NCBI RefSeq assembly: GCF_000001735.4
Contig: NC_003075.7
Location: 18,105,001 to 18,169,000 of the forward strand
Length of the DNA stretch: 64,000 nucleotides
From: Arabidopsis thaliana
Taxonomy: Eukaryota > Streptophyta > Magnoliopsida > Brassicales > Brassicaceae
Direction of reading: 5' to 3'
Position 1 is the first letter of the stretch. Each line of letters begins with the position of its first letter. Under the pieces are notes generated by a model. That model ran no database searches, was not told the origin of the DNA, and saw nothing but the letters and a program-made list of their open reading frames with translations. Position numbers and translations under genes: made by a program. Positions 19,944 to 30,908 of the stretch are shown in pieces.

Positions 19944-20173
19944 GTTTGTTTGGACACTGAAATTAAGATTTTCAAGATGATGACTAAATGATGGTTTTGA
20001 TTAGATTTGAGTCCAACTCACTGTAAGTGAGGAAAAAGAGTGTTACAAGTCTCTGTTTCACTTTCAAGGAGAGATGCTGTTTCTAAGTCATCTCATCTCT
20101 TGAAGAAAACTAATTGGGAAAACAAAATGTACAAAAATCAATGACAAAAGTAAGGTTATCGAGTGAGTCATGA

Positions 20174-20473
20174 TCAGTTGAAGCGAGAAGCAAGATCAAT
20201 AAAAATTTCTTCACTGCAAGGGATTGTGAGGCCACCCATTGGATGATCAAATCCAAACTCTTCCTCTGCCTTTCTTAATAGATCTTGAAATGAAGGCTGG
20301 TCCAAGTACGAAACCGGAACTACAAATCTCTTCATATTTTGTTCTCCTACGTAAACCGCTAAGTAGCCTTTGGGAACATCAAGAGAGCTAGAAGAAGAAG
20401 ATGATGACAACAGTTTGGCTTGTCGGAGAATCTGCTTCGATGATTGCAGCACACGAGGGATTCTGATCGCCAT
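20174..20473 (-). CDS. SAUR14: SAUR-like auxin-responsive protein
   Basis: Intronless, 99 residues, ATG at 20473. The SAUR core is intact ([47 protein letters not shown]). A run of nine serines precedes the core, and the N-terminal leader differs from SAUR13/15. It is divergent from SAUR15 across a 783-bp shared upstream region. Order matches At4g38840. Confidence 0.95.
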   Translation of the reverse strand: MAIRIPRVLQSSKQILRQAKLLSSSSSSSSLDVPKGYLAVYVGEQNMKRFVVPVSYLDQPSFQDLLRKAEEEFGFDHPMGGLTIPCSEEIFIDLASRFN

Positions 20474-21256
20474 GGATTGTCTTTAATTGTAAGTTAGATG
20501 CTTTATTGGAAAATGTGAGAAACTTGCAGAGCAGAAAGGAGTCAGTGATGAGTATATATAGATAAGAACATTACTTGTAGATAACCCTTTATTGGTTTCA
20601 AAAGTTTCAGCTCATAAATTTTTACACCAACAAGCAAGCACATGGCTTTGCCGGACCACGGCATGATAAGTAAGGGCCCTATAGTGATCAATCTTCATGA
20701 TTTCTGATGTGAAGACAGAAATCAATATGACCACTTGTTTGTTAGATAGACACTATAACTAGTCAAATTTTCCTTTCTTGCCACAGAATTTTTTTGAAGG
20801 CTTTTGTGACTTTGTCAGTATATAATCAAATCATGTGGTCCTGTCTTTTGAATATCATTGAGAAGAAGGTATGACTTAATCAGTGATAGAGACTTGTGGT
20901 TCATTAGGTACACAACTTCATGTCCCTACATAATCTATAGAGAGATTTGGCATGTGATGTCTTTGAGACAAATAAGCCCCAATGAAGTTATCATGTAGGA
21001 CATCATTAGACACTAACTTCTCAGACACCATTTATTGATTTGTTCTTGGTTTAGTATCTACAACCCAAAGCCATGTGCTCTGTAATTAAAAAGAAAAACC
21101 TCAAAAATACTTAATCATTTCTTTCATACGTTCGTTTATATAACAAGTAACTAAACCCCTTTAGATTCACAAACTAAAGAAGATCCAATTTTAAAATCTC
21201 AAAGCTTTCTCCAAGACTAAGAAACATTTAAGCTTCAGGAAAACATAAGGGAAAAT
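20474..21256. promoter_or_regulatory. Shared divergent promoter of SAUR14 and SAUR15
   Basis: TATA boxes face outward: TATATATA at 20553-20560 for SAUR14 and TATATAA at 21137-21143 for SAUR15. CACATG occurs at 20639-20644. CATGTG at 20951-20956 lies 8 bp before GAGACA (20965-20970, reverse of the AuxRE TGTCTC). The pairing of an E-box-like hexamer with an AuxRE is known from SAUR/IAA promoters. That it drives both genes is inference. Confidence 0.55.
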
Positions 21257-21526
21257 ATGGCTTTTTTGAGGAGTTTCTTGGGTGCTAAGCAAATTATTCG
21301 AAGGGAATCATCGTCGACACCAAGAGGATTCATGGCGGTCTATGTAGGAGAGAATGATCAGAAGAAGAAGAGATATGTGGTGCCGGTTTCATACTTAAAC
21401 CAGCCTTTGTTTCAACAACTGTTGAGTAAATCTGAGGAAGAGTTTGGTTATGATCATCCAATGGGCGGCTTAACAATACCATGTCATGAATCTTTGTTCT
21501 TCACAGTCACATCTCAGATACAATGA
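21257..21526 (+). CDS. SAUR15: SAUR-AC1 auxin-responsive protein
   Basis: Intronless, 89 residues, ATG at 21257. Core motifs: [51 protein letters not shown] recognise it as SAUR-AC1 (At4g38850), a classical auxin- and cytokinin-inducible Arabidopsis SAUR with a short-lived mRNA. An insertion of three lysines (NDQKKKRY) sits in the core loop. Confidence 0.95.
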
Positions 21527-21610
21527 AGTACTATACTACAACATTTCCATATTTTTTTTAGATTGTTAGCTAATTTCCCCTGGAGATAATTGTAAATTGT
21601 TTCAATGAGA

Positions 21611-21634
21611 GGAATATACAATACATAGATCGTA
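21611..21634 (+). promoter_or_regulatory. Candidate DST mRNA-instability element in SAUR15 3' UTR
   Basis: GGA (21611), ATAGATC (21625-21631) and GTA (21632-21634) occur in the order of the plant DST consensus (GGA...ATAGATT...GTA), about 85-108 nt after the SAUR15 stop. DST elements destabilise SAUR mRNAs by known biology. The spacing is a little loose, so the match is probable, not certain. Confidence 0.45.
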
Positions 21635-21660
21635 ATTGATCAATGCGTATTTGCATGTTA

Positions 21661-21706
21661 ATACATTTGTGTCTTGTACCAAAAAAAGGAATTATACATT
21701 TGTGTC
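21661..21706 (+). mobile_element. Retroposon-like stub downstream of SAUR15
   Basis: ATACATTTGTGTC is duplicated at 21661-21673 and 21694-21706 around a 20-nt insert, TTGTACC + seven A + GGAATT. The structure is that of an abortive poly(A)-tailed insertion, but the tail differs from the CCGAC type. Confidence 0.4.
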
Positions 21707-24700
21707 ATTTAACTCTGGACACCATACATTTCGTCATTACAGTGAAACGGCAGAATTTGAACACTCATTATTCTGGTTGGTAGTTATTTCCATATTTCTC
21801 AAAGAACATTTATGTGACTATTATCATTCCTTGCGACAACTGTAATAATGAGAAAACTTGGTATTTTTTTTGGCTCTTCATATAAGTTGTTTAAAAAATG
21901 TATTTTCAAACAATAATTAATAGTGGCCCAAACATAATTTAAAATAGGTTTCGAAGCCCAAAGCCCATAAATTAAACGCCTAACATTCACGCGCTCTTTG
22001 ACTATGGTTGCTTAGGAACAGATGCGCGTGGGGAAGTTGGCACCGTTTTTTCTCTTGCTTACATCTATTTTTTTTTCTTAAACGTCTATTTATTTGCTTT
22101 ACGTCATTGTAACGTTTGTTTGTTTTCTCTGTATCGTTAGTTGTTGTACACTTGTACTATGGACGTTGAAACCTGCCGGTTAGTCCGGTTCAGCTAGCAT
22201 TTTTTAAATGTACATCTATTTTCTTATTGAATTATGTGTATAATGTTATTATTCTCTGACTATAGAGTTAAAATATGTTTTTGTTTTTTGGATGACAAGG
22301 TTCAGTTTATTTAAAAAACAAAATAAATCTAACATATATTTTTTCTTATACATTCATTGCATTTTATACATTTTTCCATGTCAAACAATTAACTTCCAAT
22401 ATAACGTATTGTCCTCCCCGAAATATGAAAAAGATTCAAAGTTTACAAGTGAAGGAGGGGGCCCCTATAAGAACCAATTAAGCCTCATTAAAAATTTCAT
22501 CACATGCCAAATTAAGTATATGAATAAGACTTGAAAACCGTACCTCAATCCCCATTTAGCAGTTGAATTAATCGGAAAGCTTATTAGTCCAATCTTTTTT
22601 GCTGCCGTCTCGATCGTTTTCTCTAGGTGCCACTCTGTTTTCTCTCTTTCTTTTTTTTTTGCCTTGACGTTGCCCTCTTGAAATTCAACTGTTGATCATC
22701 GTACAAGAAAAAATTAGCCAATCTGATCTAATAATTTCTTGGGTCCAATTTTCCTGCATCCCATGTGATGAAAAGACCTTACATTTCCACTTCAGATCTT
22801 GCCACCTATTTTTTTCTTGACTTAGAAACAGAGCTCATGGATTCTTTTTTCACGTGAATATATAGAGAAATTAGATTCAATCACTTCCTAAACGAAACAT
22901 ATATGGAACTTTCTCATGTTTTTTTTATAGATTTGATTTGACACAATCTTCAAGAAAATATGCACTACAACTATTTTTTGAACAGAGTTTGTCTATTTTT
23001 CTGAAGCTTGACTTCAAATAGTTTACAGAATAAATTTCAAGCTCCAAATATTTTTGTGTGGATATGAGGAATCAGCAATAAAGAGTGTGTTAGAAGTTAG
23101 AACAAAGCTACAATGATTATTATAAGAAAAAAGAAGAAGAAGAGACAGAGTTGTACAAAGAGGAGAGGACAAGGGTTTATCGATTCGGTATTCTCGCCGT
23201 GAAAGTAGAAAATTAGGGATTCAAGAATTTCCTAAAGTAAGCAGACAAGTTTCAAGACTAGTAAAATCTGCATTAAAGAAGTCGCATTTCCTACTGTAAA
23301 AACGGAAAGTTGTACAAAAGAGGACAGTTTTGAGGGAAGAAGGAGGCAAGAGTAACATGGGGCTTTCATGTGCTTGGTCGAGACGAGAGACATGTCATTA
23401 TCAGTCCGTAAGCTGAAATTGTCCCTTCAAAAGATTCGTAATTTCTCTCTAATCCTCTTCTCGTTTTCACTGAAAACTTCCCAACAATTCTCGTTCGCAG
23501 AACATGCTAGCCTCTCTCCGTGACAACGACAGCAAACTCTCTCTTTCTCTCTCTCTCCCTCTGTCGGTTTTTGTGGTCGATTAGAGAAAAAACCATGATT
23601 CTTATTCACTTGTTGCTTGATGTGATAGATTTCGCAAGTAAATCACAAGATTCAACTTGAGTTCAAAGATTTAACTTTGTAGAATTGCAGAGCTTAGAGT
23701 TACGTGTGCAAGAAGTAACCGGCGTTAATTATATTGTTTTAGGGTTTAAACATGTAATCTACGTATTGTTTATTGTCAGTATCCGTTTTATGAAGCTTAG
23801 GAAGAGGAACATCACAAATCAACAAAGATGGGAAGCTCGAGATCGTGAGACTTAACATGTTCTTTGTCCCTAACCTTCTACGACCAGAAACAAAGATCTA
23901 ATAAATGCCCATTGTCAATAAGCATATTATAACTATATAGAACATGGTCAAAAGTATTGTAAACATATACGGTCACTTGCAGACAAGAGTTAAGGCGAAT
24001 CTTACTCAGTTTTTTGGATTTTTTTGTATGCATTTGTTACAATCTGCCTTCTCAAATAGATATTTTGTAACCAGTTGTTTGTAATTAAACAGTTTTGTTT
24101 GTTGGTCAAGACAATTAGATTGATTTTTTTGTATGCATCACATGACAGTTGTGAATTATGACAATTTGTCTAGCCTTTAGGTCCTAAAAAATCCGCCTAC
24201 CTAAACATATCTATTAAAACCTTTCTATGGTAGTTGAAAATCGCGTGATTAGTCTATTTTAGGCTCAAGAGATCTAGCTACATAAAAAAAAAATCGCGTG
24301 ATTAGTCTAATAGACTAATACTAATAGATCTTGATTCTAGTCCGGTGATATCGTTTTTTCCACTTTCGAGTATACATGGTGGCTGCTAGTCTTGTGACTA
24401 GTCAAAATCTAAATACTTAAACTAAATTATATAAACGATCTTGTTTGAAGAATGAATAAAAAAAGTTATCGTAAGCTAGAGGTAATTAATTTAATGCATG
24501 CTTTCAATTATAATACTTACTTAACCACATAGAGTAAGGGGTACATTTAATTTGTACTTGTAGTACATATTTAGCTACCTCTTCGTACGTAACTATGAAA
24601 TTTAGTTACCGCATTGATTTTTTCCCCCAATTTATGATAATAACTATTGAAAGAGAGGAAGAGGGACCATGGTGTCTTGGGGAGGACCAACAATGAAATT

Positions 24701-25356
24701 AAATCCCAATGGGTTTGGATCCCACACTGTCACATGCCTCTCTATATCCCTTCTCCTGCTTTTTTCCTGCTCCTTAAAAAATAAAACTACATATATCCAA
24801 AATTATAAGTAGTGTATATTGTTTATCATCGCAATATAACTACTAGCTCCTTCATAATGTGCATGTGAAATATTGGAGAATATTCACTATATAATACGTA
24901 AAACATCTAAATGACCTTCATTCTACTTCTACAAATAAATAGCTCTAATTGAATTCCATTTTACTAATTATCTGAAATAAAAGTATAAACAAAACCAAAT
25001 TTTTAGGACGTGTTATGATCATAATAATTAATTCCCTCAAACAATTAGTGGGTTTGCTGAATTATCATTTGAAATGTATCATTATTTTAGAAGAGTCTTA
25101 CAAGACGGCACTAACCAAAATTTTAGATAATTATTGATAAATCATTTGATCATTATATAAAATATTAAATAAATTTCGGATAATCAAGAGATTTAAAATA
25201 ATACTGTTGCTTTAGCATCCTATCCTCATCTTCCTCCATAAATAACCCCTTTCGCCACCTCTCTCTCATCAAAAACTTCTCATTTCTCCTTGAATTTTTC
25301 TCCTCACTAGCTCTCTCACTCTCACCAAAGAAAAACAAAACACTAGAACTAAACAA
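21707..25356. other. Large intergenic region between SAUR15 and SAUR16
   Basis: About 3.65 kb with no confident gene. The rest is AT-rich. Around 23100-23620 base composition rises and there are GA/CT-rich runs and a pair of related blocks (GTTGTACAAAGAGGAGAGGACA near 23150; GTTGTACAAAAGAGGACA near 23309), perhaps a transcribed leader or non-coding RNA. A retroposon stub lies at 24237-24309 and CACATG at 24731-24736. A TATATAA at 25154-25160 could serve SAUR16. Confidence 0.5.
24237..24309 (+). mobile_element. Short retroposon stub with 20-bp direct repeats
   Basis: AAAATCGCGTGATTAGTCTA at 24237-24256 recurs exactly at 24290-24309. The 33-nt insert begins TTTTAGGCTCAAGAG and ends ACATAAAAAA, so it has an A-rich end against the right copy, as target-primed reverse transcription would leave. 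The right repeat then runs into a 19-bp perfect inverted repeat (24301-24319). Confidence 0.5.
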
Positions 25357-25674
25357 ATGGCGGTAAAGAGATCTTCTAAGCTAACACAAACAGCAATGCT
25401 AAAGCAAATCCTCAAGAGATGCTCGAGCTTAGGCAAGAAACAATGCTACGACGAGGAAGGTCTCCCTCTTGACGTACCAAAGGGACATTTTCCGGTTTAC
25501 GTAGGCGAAAAGCGTACAAGGTACATCGTACCAATCTCCTTCTTGACTCATCCTGAATTCCTGATCCTTCTTCAACAAGCAGAGGAAGAGTTCGGCTTTC
25601 GTCATGACATGGGAGGACTCACCATCCCTTGTGAAGAAGTTGTTTTTCTCTCTCTAACATCCATGATCAGATGA
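25357..25674 (+). CDS. SAUR16: SAUR-like auxin-responsive protein
   Basis: Intronless, 105 residues, ATG confirmed. SAUR core: [56 protein letters not shown]. The basic N-terminus ([19 protein letters not shown]) and HDMGG in place of HPMGG place it in a different SAUR subclade from SAUR13-15, so the cluster mixes lineages. Order matches At4g38860. Confidence 0.95.
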   Translation: MAVKRSSKLTQTAMLKQILKRCSSLGKKQCYDEEGLPLDVPKGHFPVYVGEKRTRYIVPISFLTHPEFLILLQQAEEEFGFRHDMGGLTIPCEEVVFLSLTSMIR

Positions 25675-27582
25675 GAAAATAATAGAGAGAGTGTTTAAGT
25701 ATGATGAGGACTAAGATTCTTTTGCTTCTTCTTTTTTTACCTTTGGATAGTGATTTATTATCCAAATGGTTCTTTTTTTACGGACTAAAACCTGTAAGAT
25801 CCACCCAAAAGATCATTCTCTACATGGATCATGTAAATCTCGGGTTTTAGTTCGTCAGTTAACGCCTTAATGGGTTTGTATTCGATGGAATGGTTTTTTT
25901 TTTTTCTATGAGCGCTGATAAGTGGTGGCTTGCACTATAGTAGATGATTAGTGCAAGTTTAATATTGGCCAAATTTTTTTATAGTTCGAATCTATGATCG
26001 TTGAAGTTCTTTGAAACTAAGAAATGTTTGAACTTTGTATGAATCTTTGTTGGGTTTTTCCTCACGGATGTATATATAAGTACGTTTGACATGTATGCGA
26101 GTGAGCTAGTGATGTATAAATGAAAATTTTCATCCGAAATTCATACCATCAGAACGGGTTATAAATGACTACATATTATCCACGATAAACAGACAGACAA
26201 ACCGATCAGCTTAGATGACTCAATATTGAAAATTGATGCCTCGGATATAAGAAACAAAAACAATAAAATTACATTAGTTAGTAGAGTAGTAGAGGCACAA
26301 ACCTCAATTATGTAAAAACACCAAAAAGTTAATATTGGTTTATATATAATTATATGTTTTTTAATCCGCCTTTGAGTATTATAGTACGCAGACAGAATTA
26401 TGTGGATTACTTCTTTAGGTGAAGCAAAGCATATTTGTCTCTAGTAATTATAAGTTGGTCCTATACATACTATTTATATGGATTGGAATTAACATAATGA
26501 ATTAAGTTTATATATATATATATATATATATTATAAATTAAATGTAGTTACTCTTCTCTCTTTTTCTTTTCCTACGAGCCACAAATCCTATATGACAGCA
26601 ACTACTCTTTCTTAATGCACATACCTTTTTTTGTTTTTGGCCTACATACTTTTAATTTACTCTCTCTCTTCTCAAGAATATCTTTTTGGTTCATACCAAT
26701 TTATTTTTATGTTTCAAATAAACTGCATCCACAAGTACCAATAATATCTACCTTGCCTCATCACTCATTGATACATACACATATGTATTGCTTAAGTCAA
26801 ATACACAAATAATCGAACTTGTTGAATGTTAATATGTATACACACACAACAAACCAATTAGTTAAAGGACTATTAATTCTCAGTCAATCTACGTACATCT
26901 TAAGGTTTATCACAAATCAATCGTTATATATAAAGTCAGTTTCTAGCGTAGACAATATCTATAATCCGATTAAAAAAGAGAGAGGCCATTTGACGTAGTG
27001 AGAAGCACATCCAAACTATGAATGAAGGGACGAGGAGAAGAAAAAGCCAAAGAGGTTTGGATCTCAATTGGATGAGTACATTACAAAAAGAAGAATCTTT
27101 AACATATTGTCCCTTTCCGTACGATTTAACTATATCCAGGAAAATTCTTGGAAGGTGCATTAGTCATTTGTCATTAAGTGCTATACGGATACAATTTCTC
27201 TAAATCTAAAAGAAATACTAGAAGAAAAGATACCTTACTAACATAATTCTTTTTTTGCAAATGCAACTTTTATTTGATTCGAACAACAAAACCTTGTACT
27301 CTTTTTTAGTCTCATCAAATGGTATACATATACATTCATACTTCAACTACATATATAGTCTAAGTAATTCCTCTGGATTGTTCTCTAAATAGTTTATGAG
27401 GAAAGTGTTTGATCCGAAAACGAAATATAAAGTATAGACGATGATTGATGACATAAACAATCTAGATCATGCAAAACTTTTCAAGTAAACCAGATAGAGT
27501 TCAACTAAACTGAAGAACAAAAGACCTGTTCCAAGGAGAATGAGATGGAGAACTGAATGATTTGAAGAGCCGGAAACTGACC
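25675..27582. other. Intergenic region between SAUR16 and F-box gene
   Basis: About 1.9 kb. The first 200 bp are the SAUR16 3' UTR, and the last few hundred bp the 3' flank of the F-box gene. There is a (TA)n microsatellite at 26509-26530. No coding frame, RNA gene or element with duplicated flanks is visible. Confidence 0.5.
26509..26530. repeat. (TA)n microsatellite
   Basis: Eleven TA units in intergenic DNA; no flanking direct repeat suggesting insertion. Confidence 0.85.
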
Positions 27583-28863
27583 TCATAGAAACATGAGATT
27601 CTCAACCTGAGTAGAGGAAACTGAGTCTGCATTACATGGTAGATAGTTCTCTGTCCATCCTTCTTTTACAAATTTTCTCACTTTATTTTCCTTCAGATCA
27701 CAATAAATAGCACTAGATAGTGATGAATGCGCATAAGATGGTGTGAAAATAATCTCACATGTGTCAGCGTCAGTTGTACGGAACTTTTGAAGCTTAAGAA
27801 TACGCGAGTTTGTTGATGAGGCAGCTAGATTAGGCAATGCAAAAGTCTTCTTCGACCATTCCCCATTAGAAGCATCTTCCAGAATCCACAAACCAATAAT
27901 ACCACTCGTTTTCTTTTCATAGAAGATGACAGCCAGTTTTCCCTCATATTTTGCCAACTTTGAAAAACTACGAAAGTTGCAAGGTACTTTGATAAGATCA
28001 AATTTTTCAGACCTAACATCAAAACTCATGATTGCAGACTCATTTAGTTTTGTGCCAATAAAAGCTCGATAATACAAAACACCGTTGATGCAAAGTTCTT
28101 CACTTACAGGAGAGTGAGGAGGAATAATATCATGAATCATCCTCCATGATGAATCCCGAGTTCCCAATGTCAAAACCTGTATCTCCTCAGCTAAACCGCG
28201 TCTATTCCTAAGCATAGGCATGCCTCTCGTAATGCACACCACTTTATAATTACCGTCAAGGGGATCATAGCCTATGTATTGGTTTATGGCTCTCCTCCCT
28301 GCTTTGATCTTGGGCAAGGTAATTGATCGTCTAGTGCAGGGGTTATATATGACGAGGCTAGAAGGTGGTCCATAGCATATCAAACCGTGGACGGAAGGAG
28401 AAATGGTCATGCGTTGTTGAGTGTAGCAAGTCACATGGTAAGTGATTGAAGAAGCAGAAGATGATGATGATGATGATGATATCTCGCGTGTACTTTTAAG
28501 GTGAACGGATGAGAAGATTGAACCCAAAGATTGTGCTCTGAATACAAATACAAGACTTTTGGGTCTTTTCAAGGACTCATTGAGGAACAATTTCATGAAA
28601 TACGGATCACGGATTATAGAAGCCCATAGCTTAGATACACAAAGGAATCTGATTAGAGGTTTGAGAGACAATTTTTTAAGAATCTCCATAATCAGATCAA
28701 CTGGAAGCAACTCTGAGTTTACACTTACCTTTGTAAACTTCTTTCTCTGTGTTTCCATGGTGGAGGGCGTGAAAGATGACGATCGATCTCCCTCTGGCAG
28801 CCACCTTTGCGTTTGCCGTCTAGCACAAAACTTTTGTTTAGGTGAAAACCCTAAAGTCTTCAT
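27583..28863 (-). CDS. F-box protein with F-box-associated interaction domain
   Basis: A single-exon protein of 426 residues from the ATG at 28863 (a TTG one codon upstream is not used). The F-box is at about residues 50-95 (ELLPVDLIMEILKKLSLKPL, RFLCVSKLWASII); the rest is the FBA-type beta-rich region (YNPCTRRSITLPK, YIGYDPLDGNYKVVC, LCINGVLYYRA, SFDVRSEKFDLIKVP). It would be the substrate-binding subunit of an SCF E3 ligase; the target is unknown. A (GAT)n-type microsatellite encodes a poly-serine run. The start codon lies 252 bp from that of ASE3 on the other strand. Order matches At4g38870. Confidence 0.93.
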   Translation of the reverse strand: MKTLGFSPKQKFCARRQTQRWLPEGDRSSSFTPSTMETQRKKFTKVSVNSELLPVDLIMEILKKLSLKPLIRFLCVSKLWASIIRDPYFMKLFLNESLKRPKSLVFVFRAQSLGSIFSSVHLKSTREISSSSSSSSASSITYHVTCYTQQRMTISPSVHGLICYGPPSSLVIYNPCTRRSITLPKIKAGRRAINQYIGYDPLDGNYKVVCITRGMPMLRNRRGLAEEIQVLTLGTRDSSWRMIHDIIPPHSPVSEELCINGVLYYRAFIGTKLNESAIMSFDVRSEKFDLIKVPCNFRSFSKLAKYEGKLAVIFYEKKTSGIIGLWILEDASNGEWSKKTFALPNLAASSTNSRILKLQKFRTTDADTCEIIFTPSYAHSSLSSAIYCDLKENKVRKFVKEGWTENYLPCNADSVSSTQVENLMFL

Positions 28864-29115
28864 CAATGCAATTGCAATTAATATCGTTTCATCATTCCAT
28901 ATTAGTAAATAATTTTTATAGGTAATTAATTGTTGACAAAAATATATAAATAATTAAGAGTTGTTGACAAAACTTTATCCAAATTTAGCTTAATATTATC
29001 GTTCCCACAAAAAAAAAAGAAGACTTTATCTAATGTTTCCTTTATATTCACCCTAAGCCTCCCAAAACCTGTCGACTTTAATTAAACTAATTAAGCTATT
29101 GCTTGGAGTTCGTTA
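28864..29115. promoter_or_regulatory. Very short bidirectional promoter (F-box / ASE3)
   Basis: Only 252 bp separate the two start codons, so both leaders and core promoters must fit here. It is AT-rich with duplicated GTTGACAAAA blocks (about 28933 and 28960) and an A10 run near 29008. ACTTTATCCAA and ACTTTATCTAA flank the A-run imperfectly, perhaps an old insertion scar. No TGGGCC motif is seen. Confidence 0.5.
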
Positions 29116-30714
29116 ATGGCCTTCTCTGTAGAAGAAATCTCGTCTATTCTCCCTAACAGTTTATCCGCAAACCCTAGGAATGTTTCTCAAAATACTATTT
29201 CCCCTTCCTTTTTCAAGCCCTCCCTTAAACCGTACGCTTCCAAAACCCTAATCTCATTGTCATGTAGACGCTCACTTTCCCCTGTTTTCTCGGCGGGAAC
29301 ATATGTCACTAACGTTGACGAAGATGACAAGCTTCACGAAGAATGCGGAGTTGTCGGAATCCATGGAGACCCTGAAGCTTCCCGTCTCTCTTACTTGGCT
29401 CTACACGCACTGCAACACCGTGGCCAAGAAGGAGCAGGAATTGTAGCCGCTAATCAAAACGGTCTCGAATCAATCACAGGGGTCGGATTAGTCTCAGATG
29501 TGTTCACCGAGTCAAAACTAAACAATCTTCCTGGCGACATAGCGATAGGGCATGTCCGGTACTCAACTTCCGGAGCCTCTATGCTCAAGAATGTTCAGCC
29601 TTTCATCGCTAGCTGCAAGCTAGGATCACTCGCAGTAGCTCACAATGGTAATTTCGTGAATTACAAGCAACTGAAGACAAAGCTCGAGGAGATGGGTTCA
29701 ATCTTCATCACAAGTTCTGATACCGAGCTCGTTCTTCACCTGATCGCCAAATCTAAGGCTAAGACGTTTCTTTTGAGGGTCATTGATGCTTGTGAGAAGC
29801 TTAGAGGTGCTTACTCGATGGTTTTCGTCTTTGAAGACAAGCTTATTGCTGTTCGTGACCCTTTTGGGTTTAGACCACTTGTGATGGGCAGAAGAAGCAA
29901 CGGAGCAGTTGTTTTTGCCTCCGAGACTTGTGCTCTGGACCTGATTGATGCGACTTATGAACGTGAAGTGTGTCCCGGTGAGATTGTGGTCGTGGATAGA
30001 AACCATGGAGACAGTTCAATGTTCATGATCTCTCACCCTGAACAGAAACAGTGCGTTTTTGAGCATGGTTACTTCTCACAGCCCAACTCAATTGTCTTTG
30101 GCCGTTCTGTGTATGAAACACGCCGCATGTACGGCGAGATCCTAGCCACCGTGGCACCTGTCGATTGTGATGTTGTCATTGCAGTGCCAGACTCGGGGAC
30201 AGTGGCTGCTCTTGGATATGCAGCCAAAGCTGGAGTGCCGTTCCAGATTGGTCTTCTGAGATCACACTATGCTAAACGTACGTTTATAGAGCCGACTCAG
30301 GAAATCCGTGATTTTGCAGTGAAGGTGAAGCTATCTCCTGTTCGAGCAGTCCTTGAAGGGAAGCGGGTGGTAGTAGTGGACGACTCTATTGTCCGCGGTA
30401 CCACGAGTTTGAAGATAGTTCGGATGCTTAGAGATGCCGGAGCAAAGGAGGTTCATATGAGAATCGCATTGCCGCCGATGATTGCATCGTGTTACTATGG
30501 AGTGGACACCCCGAGGAGCCAAGAGTTGATCTCTAGTAAGATGAGCGTTGAGGCGATCCAGAAGCATATTAATTGTGATTCTTTGGCGTTTCTACCATTA
30601 GATAGCTTGAAAGGAGTCTATGGACCAGTCGAGTCACACAGGTATTGCTATGCCTGCTTTACTGGGAAGTACCCTGTGACCAAAACAGAGTCTGAGGAGG
30701 CCGACGCTTCATGA
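29116..30714 (+). CDS. ASE3: Glutamine phosphoribosylpyrophosphate amidotransferase
   Basis: This enzyme catalyses the first committed step of purine synthesis (PRPP + glutamine to phosphoribosylamine), in plastids. It is intronless, 532 residues. The N-terminal ~60 residues are Ser-rich and basic like a transit peptide. The glutaminase nucleophile is Cys77 in HEECGVVGIHGD, exposed after propeptide removal; HALQHRGQEGAGI and GHVRYSTSG follow. The PRPP-binding loop is VVVVDDSIVRGTTS. Cysteines suited to a [4Fe-4S] cluster are present (KQCVFEHG, SCYYGVD, HRYCYACFTGKYP). All landmarks are intact, matching At4g38880, one of three Arabidopsis ASE genes. Confidence 0.97.
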   Translation: MAFSVEEISSILPNSLSANPRNVSQNTISPSFFKPSLKPYASKTLISLSCRRSLSPVFSAGTYVTNVDEDDKLHEECGVVGIHGDPEASRLSYLALHALQHRGQEGAGIVAANQNGLESITGVGLVSDVFTESKLNNLPGDIAIGHVRYSTSGASMLKNVQPFIASCKLGSLAVAHNGNFVNYKQLKTKLEEMGSIFITSSDTELVLHLIAKSKAKTFLLRVIDACEKLRGAYSMVFVFEDKLIAVRDPFGFRPLVMGRRSNGAVVFASETCALDLIDATYEREVCPGEIVVVDRNHGDSSMFMISHPEQKQCVFEHGYFSQPNSIVFGRSVYETRRMYGEILATVAPVDCDVVIAVPDSGTVAALGYAAKAGVPFQIGLLRSHYAKRTFIEPTQEIRDFAVKVKLSPVRAVLEGKRVVVVDDSIVRGTTSLKIVRMLRDAGAKEVHMRIALPPMIASCYYGVDTPRSQELISSKMSVEAIQKHINCDSLAFLPLDSLKGVYGPVESHRYCYACFTGKYPVTKTESEEADAS

Positions 30715-30908
30715 AAATACCTCTACTCTCTTCTTTGCTTTACTTTTTAAGTTTTGAGAAGCATAGTTTTTAATTAGTTGATGCATTGCTTCATATTTTC
30801 AAAGAAATCATCGCATTGTCTTTTATTTAATCAGTCAAAAAATATTACAGAATGACGTTTCAGACATGTTTTAAAATGAGATTTGATATTACAGAAAATG
30901 TGGTTGAA

